DNA of 13,673 nucleotides from Chryseobacterium sp. (GCA_030146295.1 JASLCD010000140.1:1-13673); one strand, 5' to 3'. Positions 1 through 7,765 are shown, counted from the stretch's first letter. Numbers and translations: made by a program. Notes: generated by a model from the letters alone, not told the origin.

Positions 1-117
1 AACATCAGATTACACAGAAACGTTGAGTACAATTTCGAATTCGATATCGTATCTGACGCTCCGGTTGTAGCTGCTCCTGCTGCTAAAAAGGAAGAAGTTA
101 AATCTGAAGAAGCTTAA
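1..117 (+). CDS. 3' end of an unidentified protein with a charged Ala/Pro/Lys/Glu tail
   Basis: An open frame runs from the first base to a TAA stop at 115-117 and gives the last 38 residues of a protein whose start lies outside the window. The first part (RNVEYNFEFDIVS) alternates polar and hydrophobic residues like a beta-strand, and could be the last strand of an outer-membrane barrel or of an OmpA-like domain. The final 18 or so residues are a low-complexity tail rich in Ala, Pro, Lys and Glu. The strong terminator directly downstream supports a real gene end. The fragment is too short to name a family, and the barrel idea is only an inference from the residue pattern. Confidence 0.7.
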   Translation, partial: NIRLHRNVEYNFEFDIVSDAPVVAAPAAKKEEVKSEEA

Positions 118-149
118 TTTAAGCAACTGAGATTTTCTCACCATACAAG

Positions 150-181
150 ACCACTTCATTTATTTGAGGTGGTTTTTTTTT
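150..181 (+). terminator. Rho-independent terminator after the left-edge gene
   Basis: A 9-bp stem (ACCACTTCA pairing with TGAGGTGGT, one G-U wobble) closes a 6-nt loop and runs straight into a tract of eight or nine T. It sits 33 nt after the stop of the upstream gene. The remaining 181 nt up to the regulator gene contain no gene I can support. Confidence 0.9.
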
Positions 182-362
182 GCGTATATAGGAGTACCGT
201 GTCTTTCTGCTATGCAAGAATGTAGGAAATCTTAACTGCTATTACTCGCTATATTGGCTTTTTCACAACGTTACACGTAAGAGAACAGGCAAGAAAGTTG
301 ATCCCGTAATATAAAAACCTGTTATCCCGTAACCTGAATCTCAACCCCTCAAACGCTCCTAC

Positions 363-1169
363 TCACTGCTTATCTCCTCTCAATTTCTGCTGATATTCCG
401 TAGGGGCAATACCGATTACCTTTTTAAAAATATTGCTGAAAGACGAAAGACTGTTGTACCCTACCATCATTGCTATTTCATACATATTGTATTTTCCTTC
501 CAGCATCAGTTCAAGAGAACGTGTAATTCGTAATGCCCTTAGAAAACGAACGTAATTCATACCTAAAATCTCTTTAAATCTCCTCGAAAGGGTTCTTGTA
601 CTCATTCCGAATTCCTTTGCCGTAGATTCGATGGTAAGAGGCTTTTCAAGGTTAGCATGAATGTATCTTGCAATCTTCAGTAATGTTTCATCTTTTGGAA
701 AAGGATGCTGTATCGGAAATGCCAGATGTTTATTCTCTTTTTCCTGTAAAACACCTTTTAGAGCTTTGAGAAAATAATATTTAGATCCATCATTTTTTGT
801 AATTTTCCCATCCCAATCTTTAGTATAGAAAATCATTTCCCGAAGTAAATTATTGACAGAATAAATATTAATTTCATCAAAAAAGCCATTTTCATTTTCT
901 TCCTTCTTAAAATAAAAATTATACAAATCGACTTTCGGACTGGTAGAAAAAATGTAGTGCGGCGTTCCGGCAGGAATCCACATAAAGCATCTCGCAGGAA
1001 GATACCAGTGTTTCTGATCTGTAAAAACGTGCACAATACCTCCTTCTGCATATACTAATTGTGCAGAACTGTGGTAATGAATCTCTGTTGTTACATTGCC
1101 TGTGAGGACATGATAGATGTAAAATTCGGCATCCTCTTCTTCTACGGCTTCAAAATGGCTGTCATTCAT
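363..1169 (-). CDS. AraC family transcriptional regulator (cupin sensor plus AraC-type HTH), divergent to efflux genes
   Basis: This is a DNA-binding regulator. From the ATG at 1169 it is 268 residues. The N-terminal half has the cupin-like pattern of AraC sensor domains (IHYHSSAQLVYAEGG, then WIPAGTPH). The last 105 or so residues are the AraC/XylS DNA-binding domain, with two helix-turn-helix units: LTIESTAKEFGMSTRTLSRR, then a second around MYEIAMMVGYNSLSSFSNIF ending IGIAPTEYQ. An in-frame TTG at 1203-1205 would add 12 residues; I prefer the ATG, but neither start has a Shine-Dalgarno sequence. The gene is transcribed away from the TolC/EmrA/EmrB-like cluster, the usual position for a local regulator of such pumps, so it probably controls that cluster. 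The inducer is unknown. Family is certain; target is inferred. Confidence 0.92.
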   Translation of the reverse strand: MNDSHFEAVEEEDAEFYIYHVLTGNVTTEIHYHSSAQLVYAEGGIVHVFTDQKHWYLPARCFMWIPAGTPHYIFSTSPKVDLYNFYFKKEENENGFFDEINIYSVNNLLREMIFYTKDWDGKITKNDGSKYYFLKALKGVLQEKENKHLAFPIQHPFPKDETLLKIARYIHANLEKPLTIESTAKEFGMSTRTLSRRFKEILGMNYVRFLRALRITRSLELMLEGKYNMYEIAMMVGYNSLSSFSNIFKKVIGIAPTEYQQKLRGDKQ

Positions 1170-1256
1170 GAAATAAAGATAGGAAGAATTTTTAAATTGG
1201 CGCAAATGAGCAAATCTTTTTCTGTTTTCACAAATAGGGTCCGATACTTGTCGTCG

Positions 1257-1264
1257 TAACTTTG
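1257..1264 (+). promoter_or_regulatory. Candidate -7 box (TAnnTTTG) of the efflux operon
   Basis: TAACTTTG matches the Bacteroidota -7 consensus TAnnTTTG exactly and would place the transcript start near 1268-1271, about 35 nt before the TolC-like ATG. No TTG lies at the expected -33 distance, which fits an activator-dependent promoter. The segment just upstream (1231-1256) is where the divergent AraC protein would be expected to bind. Confidence 0.5.
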
Positions 1265-1305
1265 CGGCATCAAAATCATTTTAGCAAAAATCCTTTAATT
1301 AATTT

Positions 1306-2640
1306 ATGAATATCATATTTAACGCATGCCGGTATCTGTGCATCGCGTTGTGCTTATTATTGAGCAACTTTTTACATTCACAGCTGATAGATTACCAGCA
1401 TCTCGGCTTACAGCAAGCTGTAGAGATTGGTTTGAAAAATAACAAAAACATACAGATCAGTCATCTAAAACAGGAAATGTCTGTAACCAGGGAAAAAGAT
1501 CTCAAAATGGAAAAGCTTCCGGACATTGAATTTCATACCAGTTACACCCAGGTAACCAATCTGTTTCAACATCAGAATGGCGTATTTAATAAAGCGACAA
1601 AGTATGATGCCATCAATGGTATGTATGATTTTACATTATCTGCTTCTATTCCGGTCTACATGGGGGGTAAAATAAAAAACACAGAAAAGAAAGCGGCTAT
1701 TGATACTGAAATTTCAGCCTTAAGAACGCATCTGGACGAGAGACAGCTTACCATGGAGATCATTACAGCTTTTCTACAGATCCATCATTTAAAAGAACAG
1801 CAGAGCCTTATTAATGATAAAATGAAAGAAGATTCTGTCAACATCAAACAGGTAAAAGCTCTTAAAGCCAACGGAGTGGTAACAGTGAACGAGGTACTGA
1901 GAACTTCCCTGCAGCTTTCCAATCATAAAATGAGCTGGACAGAGCTGGATAACGATATTCAGATTGCAGAGCATAAGCTTAAGACCATTCTTTCCCTGCC
2001 TGAAAATCAGGAAATGCATGTGAATACAGAAGATCTGATTTCGGATAATGCTGCAATTCCTTATGTTGATGAGTTGACAGAAACGGCTTTAAACAAAAAT
2101 GAATCCGTTGAAATCACCCACAAAAACCTTTCACTGAAGGAATTGGACCAAAAAATTACCAAAGCAAATTATTTACCTAAAATTACAGCCGGCGGAGAAT
2201 ATTTTTTAAAATATCCGAATATGATGTTCTTTCCTCCTGAGCCCTATGCCTATCGCCTGGGAATGCTGGGGGTAAATCTTACCTATCCTATCGAAAACCT
2301 CTATAAGAATAAATACAAAATGCGGGAAGCACGGGAAAATATAGACCTTGCTAAGCTTCAGATAGAGGAAAATGAAGAAAAAATAAGACACAATGTATAT
2401 GAAGCCTACAAAAAGTTTGAAGAAACAGACCAGAAAGTGAAAATTGCTGAAGAAGCAATTGACCAGGCTAAAGAGAACTATCGCATTGTAAGAACAAAAT
2501 ATGCAAATAAACTAAGTCTTATCACTGAACTGATAGATGCCGACAATACTTATCTGGAGGCAGAATCTAATCTTATCTCCGTAAAAATCAACAGACAACT
2601 TAAATATTACCAACTCCAATATACGATTGGGAACTTATAA
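1306..2640 (+). CDS. TolC family outer-membrane efflux protein
   Basis: This is the outer-membrane channel of a tripartite efflux pump. It has 444 residues, normal for the family, and begins with a signal peptide ending LLLSNFLHSQ at about residue 26. The mature protein shows the two-fold repeat of outer-membrane efflux proteins: each half starts with a helix of the type LGLQQAVEIGLKNNKNIQIS and includes long charged amphipathic helices, plus a barrel-strand segment with the typical PVYMGG pattern near residue 120. The C-terminal half ends in the usual helix with YRIVRTKYANKLSLITELID. It is first in the operon, only 5 nt before the adaptor gene, and divergent from the AraC gene. Together these support assembly with the adaptor and MFS pump downstream. 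The substrate cannot be read from the sequence. Confidence 0.93.
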   Translation: MNIIFNACRYLCIALCLLLSNFLHSQLIDYQHLGLQQAVEIGLKNNKNIQISHLKQEMSVTREKDLKMEKLPDIEFHTSYTQVTNLFQHQNGVFNKATKYDAINGMYDFTLSASIPVYMGGKIKNTEKKAAIDTEISALRTHLDERQLTMEIITAFLQIHHLKEQQSLINDKMKEDSVNIKQVKALKANGVVTVNEVLRTSLQLSNHKMSWTELDNDIQIAEHKLKTILSLPENQEMHVNTEDLISDNAAIPYVDELTETALNKNESVEITHKNLSLKELDQKITKANYLPKITAGGEYFLKYPNMMFFPPEPYAYRLGMLGVNLTYPIENLYKNKYKMREARENIDLAKLQIEENEEKIRHNVYEAYKKFEETDQKVKIAEEAIDQAKENYRIVRTKYANKLSLITELIDADNTYLEAESNLISVKINRQLKYYQLQYTIGNL

Positions 2641-2645
2641 AAACT

Positions 2646-3692
2646 ATGGCACAGAAACAATTGACACAAAAGGAAAAAAGAATCAACAAGTCTATTACTT
2701 TACTGGCCTGGATCCTGATTATAAGCGGAATCACGGGAATGGTCAGCTTTTATCTTTTTTCGAGAAAAAATGTTACGACAAATGATGCACAGATTGAGCA
2801 ATATATAACACCTGTATCCAGTAAAGTATCAGGTTTCATCAAAACGATTAAGTTTAACGAAAATCAATTTGTGCATCAAGGAGATACTTTAATCGTCATA
2901 GACAACAGAGAATTTGTGAATCAGGTACAAATGGCAGAGGCTAATCTTCATGCAAACACAGCAACCATCAGCACCATCGAAAGCGGTGTCAGTACCAAAG
3001 AAAGTGATACGAAAATCATTGATGCTAAAATTGCTTCCGCAAGAATTGACATCTGGAGAACAGAACAGGATTATAAAAGATATAAAAACCTTTTGGCAGA
3101 AGATGCGGCCACAGAACAGGAATTTGAGAATGTAAAAGCTTCTTATGAACAGTCAAAAGCCAATCTTTTAGCCCTAGAACAACAGAAAAATGCAGTAAGA
3201 GCCGGAGCTAGTGAGCAACAGACCAAAGTAGCCCCCGTAAAAAGCCAGATTCAGCAGAGTTCAGCAAGTCTTAACAATGCTAAATTGTATCTTTCTTATA
3301 CGGTGATTACAGCACCTTATGACGGATGGGTAGGAAAAAAGACCATTCAGGAAGGGCAGTTGATTAAAGAAGGTCAGGCTCTGGTTCAGATTGTAAGCAA
3401 AGAAAAATGGATTATTGCCAATTATAAGGAAACACAGCTTGGACAGATTGATCAGAGCAAGGAAGTCATCATCACCGCGGATGCTTATCCCGATGTGGAA
3501 TTTAAAGGAAAAATACTTTCTGTTTCCCCAGCTTCAGGTTCTCAGTTTTCATTAGTAAAACCGGATAATGCAACCGGAAACTTTGTAAAAATCGAACAGA
3601 GATTTCCTGTGAAAATTATTCTGGATAACAATAAAGACAACGAAAAGCTGCTTTCCGGGATGAATGTTCTGGTAAGTGCGAAGAAGATATGA
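2646..3692 (+). CDS. EmrA/HlyD family periplasmic adaptor subunit
   Basis: This is the membrane-fusion protein linking the inner-membrane pump to the TolC channel. Its 348 residues comprise a short cytoplasmic N-terminus, one transmembrane helix (about 17-38), then TTNDAQIEQYITPVSSKVSG at 44-63, the EmrA-type start of the lipoyl-like domain. A long alpha-helical hairpin rich in Ala, Glu, Lys and Gln spans roughly 95-212, and the second lipoyl half follows with ITAPYDGWVGKK at 221-232. The C-terminal barrel carries SPASGSQFSLVKPDNATGNF (294-313) and QRFPVKI, a signature typical of EmrA rather than RND adaptors. It starts 5 nt after the TolC-like stop, so they are co-transcribed. EmrA-type adaptors work with DHA2 MFS pumps, matching the gene downstream. 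Confidence 0.94.
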   Translation: MAQKQLTQKEKRINKSITLLAWILIISGITGMVSFYLFSRKNVTTNDAQIEQYITPVSSKVSGFIKTIKFNENQFVHQGDTLIVIDNREFVNQVQMAEANLHANTATISTIESGVSTKESDTKIIDAKIASARIDIWRTEQDYKRYKNLLAEDAATEQEFENVKASYEQSKANLLALEQQKNAVRAGASEQQTKVAPVKSQIQQSSASLNNAKLYLSYTVITAPYDGWVGKKTIQEGQLIKEGQALVQIVSKEKWIIANYKETQLGQIDQSKEVIITADAYPDVEFKGKILSVSPASGSQFSLVKPDNATGNFVKIEQRFPVKIILDNNKDNEKLLSGMNVLVSAKKI

Positions 3693-3787
3693 GTTTGAGT
3701 GTGGGAGGGAATTTGGGTTTTAGAGTTTTGAGTACAAAATTACCTCCAATCAACATATTTCAGATTTACGATTAAATTATTTTTTTA

Positions 3788-3888
3788 GCGAAAAGGCAAA
3801 CCGCAAAATAGCAAGTCTGCAAATTTTTTCTTAAGCATATTTGCCATTTTACCTTTTACTTTTACACCTTTGCCTTTTGTCTTTTCGC
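3788..3888. repeat. Intergenic imperfect inverted repeat with degenerate GCCTTTT/AAAAGGC units
   Basis: The 257-nt gap between the adaptor and MFS genes contains no gene. Its centre is an imperfect palindrome. The left arm is purine-rich, starting GCGAAAAGGCAAA (3788-3800). The right arm is pyrimidine-rich, ending TTTGCCTTTTGTCTTTTCGC (3869-3888). The outer 8 bp (GCGAAAAG at 3788-3795 with CTTTTCGC at 3881-3888) pair perfectly. The right arm repeats a loose CCTTTT unit about every 10 nt (3852, 3867, 3873, and again at 3912 outside the palindrome), and a short T-run follows at 3890-3894. It could be a dispersed genomic repeat, an attenuator or an mRNA-stability element; the sequence does not decide. 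Confidence 0.6.
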
Positions 3889-3949
3889 ATTTTTAAACTA
3901 AGGCACTCCTGCCTTTTCAGCATTCTTAGCGTAATGCTTTCAAAAAATT

Positions 3950-5512
3950 ATGCAACACAATACAGTTTATCATAAATGGGTACCACAATGGCTGAAACTA
4001 CCTCTTCTTATATTGGCTTTGTTTCCCCACCTGATGTTGTTGTCGCTTTTGCATTCCAACAGCGCCTTCACTTCTTCTTTTATGGATGTAGATTCAGATG
4101 ACATCCAGTATTTAATGATTTTGATGTACGGGACATTTGTGGTTACCCTTTTAGTTTTACAGCGGTTTATGGCCTATTTCAGCGTCAAATATTATGTTTT
4201 GCTGATGGCTTCCATTTCCGTTATTATTCTTTACATTTTATCAGTCACCAATGATTATCATGTTATATTGGTCATCCGGTTTTTAGAGGGAATTTTCGGA
4301 TTGTTGGAAGGTGCTATTTTCCTTCCTTTGATTATTGCAGAACTAAAAACAAAGCACGCCAAAGTTCTGGCTTACCTTTTCATGTATACCATCATGCTGA
4401 CCGGAGGAACCATCACCACTTCCCTGCTGAAATCAAGCATTGAAGATTATGATTTTCAGCATATGATCCTGATGATGGTCTATTTTCATGTATTTGTTCT
4501 GATAATTGGGATTGCCTTATTCAACAGAAACAGATTTTTCCCTAAAAAGCCTTTATACCAATTGGATATTACCAGCTGGTTTTTACTTTGGGTCTGTCTG
4601 CAGGCTGGCGGTTATGCTATCATTTATGGGAAAAGACTCATGTGGTTGGAGTCTGATACCATCATCATGTGCCTGTTTATATTTCTTCTTTCGGGAGGGT
4701 TATTTATGTTGAAACAAAGAAACTCCAAGAGACCGTTGTTCCATTTTGAAGTTTTCAGTTCAAAAAATGTGATTGCAGGAATGATTCTGTTTTTCATTTT
4801 TTACCTGATCCGTTCCGGGCTGAATAATGTCTACAGCATCATGGCTACGGTATGGAAATGGCCCTGGGATTATATTGTAAATATCCAGTACTGGAATGTT
4901 GCAGGAACTCTTCTGGGAATAGTATTATCGGGAATTTGCCTGGTCCGCGGAATTTCTTCAAGGATTGTTTTCTTCACAGGATTTCTTTTACTGGCCATAG
5001 ATTGCGCCTGGTTTACGTATACTTTTTATCCTGATACTACCCTGTCCACGATCTGTCCGCCTTTATTTCTGCAGGGAGTCGCCCAGGGATTATTATTTAC
5101 ACCGCTTGTTTTCTTTCTGATTTCAGGAACTCCGGAAGAATATGTATCCAATGCAACAGCGTTAGGAACTACAACCCGTTTCTGGACGACCGCTATAGGA
5201 TATGCTCTGATGCAAAACCTGATGCTTTTTTTAACATTAAAACATTCTGATACACTCAGTGCCAGTTTTACAGACACCAATCCTGTATTTTACAGTCAAT
5301 GGAACCAAATTTTCGGAGCAAATATTTCGAAATTATCCGTGAATGATTCTTTATCTATGACAGCTGGAGCTTTTAAGGCCAAAATAACAGCACAGTCTAT
5401 TCTCCTTTCGAATATGGAAATTTTCACAGGACTCTTCTGGCTGGCACTTGTTACAGCCATTGGTCTGCTCCTTTATCATCCTGTAAAAATAGCAGTAAGA
5501 AATATCATGTAA
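3950..5512 (+). CDS. MFS transporter, EmrB/DHA2-like multidrug efflux pump
   Basis: This is a 520-residue, very hydrophobic inner-membrane protein with about 13-14 predicted helices (for example 16-34, 53-70, 81-99, 104-130, 140-160, 171-191, 209-226, 236-254, 273-291, 314-333, 338-358, 369-391, 408-429, 490-509). That number and the long polar loop before the last helix (about 430-488) fit the 14-helix DHA2 drug:H+ antiporters. VIRFLEGIFG (108-117) resembles the conserved helix-4 motif with its arginine. The loop between helices 2 and 3 (QRFMAYFSVKYY) lacks a clear GxxxDRxGRR motif, so it is a divergent member. Following TolC-like and EmrA-like genes makes it the pump of the tripartite system. 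The 257-nt gap upstream leaves open whether it has its own promoter. Confidence 0.88.
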   Translation: MQHNTVYHKWVPQWLKLPLLILALFPHLMLLSLLHSNSAFTSSFMDVDSDDIQYLMILMYGTFVVTLLVLQRFMAYFSVKYYVLLMASISVIILYILSVTNDYHVILVIRFLEGIFGLLEGAIFLPLIIAELKTKHAKVLAYLFMYTIMLTGGTITTSLLKSSIEDYDFQHMILMMVYFHVFVLIIGIALFNRNRFFPKKPLYQLDITSWFLLWVCLQAGGYAIIYGKRLMWLESDTIIMCLFIFLLSGGLFMLKQRNSKRPLFHFEVFSSKNVIAGMILFFIFYLIRSGLNNVYSIMATVWKWPWDYIVNIQYWNVAGTLLGIVLSGICLVRGISSRIVFFTGFLLLAIDCAWFTYTFYPDTTLSTICPPLFLQGVAQGLLFTPLVFFLISGTPEEYVSNATALGTTTRFWTTAIGYALMQNLMLFLTLKHSDTLSASFTDTNPVFYSQWNQIFGANISKLSVNDSLSMTAGAFKAKITAQSILLSNMEIFTGLFWLALVTAIGLLLYHPVKIAVRNIM

Positions 5513-5514
5513 AA

Positions 5515-6024
5515 TTATTCTCCCCAGAAAGACCAGACAGTTCCGTTGAAAACTGCTAGTTGCTTTTTTTGGGTATCATAGACCATCATTCCGGCGGCTG
5601 GTGCAATAATATTGAGATGCGGAGAAGCTACTTTTGGTAAAATCATGGCTTTATTACTGTCTTCAAGCACCAGAATTCCGGAGACAGATGATGGTGTTCC
5701 TACGGAAACTTTTGCATCGGGCTGATCTGTTAAACTATCCTGAAGACTGGTATCCGCAGCACCTGTTCCATCCACTGAAAGATCTTTCCAAAGGTTATTT
5801 TGATACACTTTTACCTTCATATCTGAGGTATCAAATATCATCGTACCATTCACCACGTTCTGAATGCCAGAAGTATTGGCAGCCCATGGAAGCACAAGTC
5901 CGCGGTTTTCATTTCCAAACTCAACGGATGACGAAGCTGATTCCAAAGTAGTTTTTCCCAAAGCAATCTGAGCATTACAACTCACAGATGCAATTATTAT
6001 CATGATTAAGCTTATTTTCTTCAT
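5515..6024 (-). CDS. Small exported protein with two copies of a GxVLP...GMMVYDT...W module
   Basis: Starting at the ATG at 6022-6024, the protein has 169 residues. I chose this start because MKKISLIMIIIASVSCNAQ is a clear signal peptide, whereas the upstream in-frame start would bury it. Cleavage is likely after Ala-Gln; the Cys at 16 makes a weak lipobox, so a lipoprotein is a less likely alternative. The mature part holds two similar modules: residues 33-82 (NRGLVLPWA, GTMIFDTSD, NNLWKDLS) and 115-167 (NKAMILPKV, GMMVYDTQK, GTVWSFWG), joined by a polar linker. The same module ends the protein encoded 16 nt upstream, so the two are probably co-transcribed and work together at the surface. 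Such modules recur in Bacteroidota surface proteins. Function is unknown. Its stop codon is 2 nt from that of the convergent MFS gene. Confidence 0.85.
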   Translation of the reverse strand: MKKISLIMIIIASVSCNAQIALGKTTLESASSSVEFGNENRGLVLPWAANTSGIQNVVNGTMIFDTSDMKVKVYQNNLWKDLSVDGTGAADTSLQDSLTDQPDAKVSVGTPSSVSGILVLEDSNKAMILPKVASPHLNIIAPAAGMMVYDTQKKQLAVFNGTVWSFWGE

Positions 6025-6040
6025 AACTATTCTGTTTTTG

Positions 6041-7720
6041 TTAATCCGGACAGGTTTGAGTATTAAAACATTTCCAGCCCGTAGAAGTACCGTCAATATT
6101 AACCTGCAGACAATTTTGTATGGTATTGTAAACTATCATTCCTTCTTTAAGATCTGCCTGTGGAATGGCTGCTACCTGAGCATCGGTAAGCCTGTTAAGA
6201 ACAAAACCTTTATTCTTTGATTCCAGTACAGCCCAAGCTCCCTTTCTTACTCCCGGCCAGTTGCTTCCTCCGCGCTCCGCTCTGCTTAATGAAGTAATTC
6301 CAAAATCTGAAGAAAGCACGGTTCCTGCTGTCACTGCAGACTTATAACAAGGTACATTTCCTTGAATCGTAACGGTTACCGTTGCCGTATCACAATTTGA
6401 TGGAGAAGCGGTCTGACAGATTTGATAGACTAAAGTATAATTTCCTGGAGGCGTTCCCGCAGCTACAAGAACATGTCCATCAGTTGTATTGAGTGAAATA
6501 TTCGGATTTGAAGTTGATATTTGAGATAAAATAACATTAGAAAGCGTTGCCTGTGCTCCGCCATAAGTTTCAAAGTCGTTATCCAGAACAATTCCTGCAG
6601 AAGATCCTCCTGCCACCATAGTATAGGCATCATCTACCGCCATTGGGGGTAAATCTCCGTTAATGGCAGGGCAAAATCCGGGATTGATAATCAAAGGTGC
6701 ACTACAGCTGCTGGTAGAAGCACAATCATAGGTAACATTCGTAAGGGAGCTCGGAGTACTGTTCATAAAAACCGTACCTGGATCAGAAACACCTGTAGTC
6801 ATTCTAAAATCGAGATTAGGGCCAATCACAACATTTCCGACCTGAATAGCATTTTGCAACACTATATATCCTTTTTTTGTAGATGAAGAAGGCCCCTGAA
6901 TAGCAGTATTTCCTCCCTGAAATTGGTTCAATGCCAATTCTCCTTCGTTATAAATAACCGCATCAGCAGGCGCATTATTCATATTTCCCGTGGAGGTAAA
7001 AAGTCCATAATTATAAATTTCACTGCTGCTTCCTGATAAATTAATATCTCCTCCAACGGTAAAAAATCCTGTATTGATAATTTTACCGCCATTGATGTTA
7101 AATCCGTTCTGAGAGATAATGGTTCCACAATTCACATAAACACTCTGTTCACTATTTCCGTAGTTCCCACTGAGCAAAATCAGCCCGCCTCCTTCATTTC
7201 TGAACAAAGTAGTGGCAGAATTGCTCATATTCAGGTTTCCGTTAATATTCAGATTTCCAAAATTATCAATCGTATTGGAAGTATTATCTCCCAACTGCAA
7301 AACGCCAAGCTCTATCAGCCCTTCATTAACAATTTTATTGATCTGCCCATTCATGGTCAGGTTTCCATTTCCTCCCCCTACCGTTATATTTCCGGTATTG
7401 TAAACATGTACATCAAGATCGGCAACACTCGTTATTGTCTGGTTAAAGTTTAATGTTCCATGAACTTCAAAACTCATCGGAGCATTGGTAACTCCACTGA
7501 TATTGTTCTGAAACTGTAAGGTGACACCAGAAGCAATACAAATCTTAGAATTCGTACCAAAAGTTGGGTTATTGAAAGTCATATCCGAAGTAAAACAAAC
7601 CGTTGTATTATCCGGAAAATGATAATTAGGATCTGTAGGATTTTGAATGCCACAACTTGTACATTGTGCATAAGTGAAATAACAAAAGAATAAGGGAAAC
7701 AAATAGACCAATTTTCTCAT
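6041..7720 (-). CDS. Large exported surface protein: Asn/Gly-rich beta-helix-like region, Ig-like domain, C-terminal conserved module
   Basis: This is a 559-residue secreted or surface protein of unknown function. A signal peptide ends at FTYAQ (residue 19) and the mature protein would start CTSCG. Residues 60-330 are rich in Asn, Gly, Ser and Thr, with short irregular repeats of the type NEGLIELG, NFGNLNING, NTGFFTVGGD, NYGLFTSTGN and NEGELAL, as expected of a right-handed beta-helix, adhesin-like fold. Residues 358-453 look like an Ig/cadherin-like domain (AVDDAYTMVAGG, LDNDFETYGG, PPGNYTLVYQICQ, ATVTVTI). The C-terminus (about 478-555) carries SRAERGGSNWPGVRKGAW, then KGFVLNRLT, EGMIVYNT and GWKCF. 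That last part matches the module found twice in the downstream partner. I see no T9SS type A or B sorting domain, so how it is exported is open. Adhesion is a guess from the repeats. Confidence 0.85.
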   Translation of the reverse strand: MRKLVYLFPLFFCYFTYAQCTSCGIQNPTDPNYHFPDNTTVCFTSDMTFNNPTFGTNSKICIASGVTLQFQNNISGVTNAPMSFEVHGTLNFNQTITSVADLDVHVYNTGNITVGGGNGNLTMNGQINKIVNEGLIELGVLQLGDNTSNTIDNFGNLNINGNLNMSNSATTLFRNEGGGLILLSGNYGNSEQSVYVNCGTIISQNGFNINGGKIINTGFFTVGGDINLSGSSSEIYNYGLFTSTGNMNNAPADAVIYNEGELALNQFQGGNTAIQGPSSSTKKGYIVLQNAIQVGNVVIGPNLDFRMTTGVSDPGTVFMNSTPSSLTNVTYDCASTSSCSAPLIINPGFCPAINGDLPPMAVDDAYTMVAGGSSAGIVLDNDFETYGGAQATLSNVILSQISTSNPNISLNTTDGHVLVAAGTPPGNYTLVYQICQTASPSNCDTATVTVTIQGNVPCYKSAVTAGTVLSSDFGITSLSRAERGGSNWPGVRKGAWAVLESKNKGFVLNRLTDAQVAAIPQADLKEGMIVYNTIQNCLQVNIDGTSTGWKCFNTQTCPD

Positions 7721-7734
7721 CCGCCAATTTTATA

Positions 7735-7765
7735 CAAATAAAACTACAATATTTTTTATCACCAA
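7735..7765 (-). promoter_or_regulatory. Possible promoter of the surface-protein pair
   Basis: On the minus strand, TTTATTTG (7742-7735) differs at one base from the -7 consensus TAnnTTTG and has a TTG 20 nt upstream (7765-7763), an acceptable -33 spacing. It lies 15 nt before the ATG at 7720. The 190-nt divergent gap here is extremely AT-rich, so a chance match is quite possible. I found no convincing promoter for the aldehyde dehydrogenase on the other strand. Confidence 0.3.

Noticed and set aside
301..332. Direct repeat ATCCCGTAA at 301-309 and 324-332, flanked by AACAGG/CCTGTT.
   Set aside because: Only nine bases in two copies, downstream of the regulator gene, with weak pairing and no T-run; not enough for an operator, terminator or attachment site.
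1059..1259. A 66-codon plus-strand frame overlapping the AraC gene and the divergent promoter.
   Set aside because: It lies antisense to the conserved cupin domain and extends through the candidate regulatory region; no domain or initiation context.
3788..3888. The intergenic repeat considered as a CRISPR fragment or a conventional terminator.
   Set aside because: The repeat units are degenerate and have no spacers, and the arms are too long and mismatched, with too large a loop, for a standard intrinsic terminator.
5634..5951. A 105-codon open frame on the plus strand opposite the small surface-protein gene.
   Set aside because: The minus-strand frame has a signal peptide and a repeated module shared with its neighbour; the plus-strand translation has no recognisable domain and is a shadow.
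7212..7403. A 63-codon plus-strand frame inside the large surface-protein gene.
   Set aside because: Low-complexity reverse complement of the Asn/Gly-rich repeats; no independent coding evidence.
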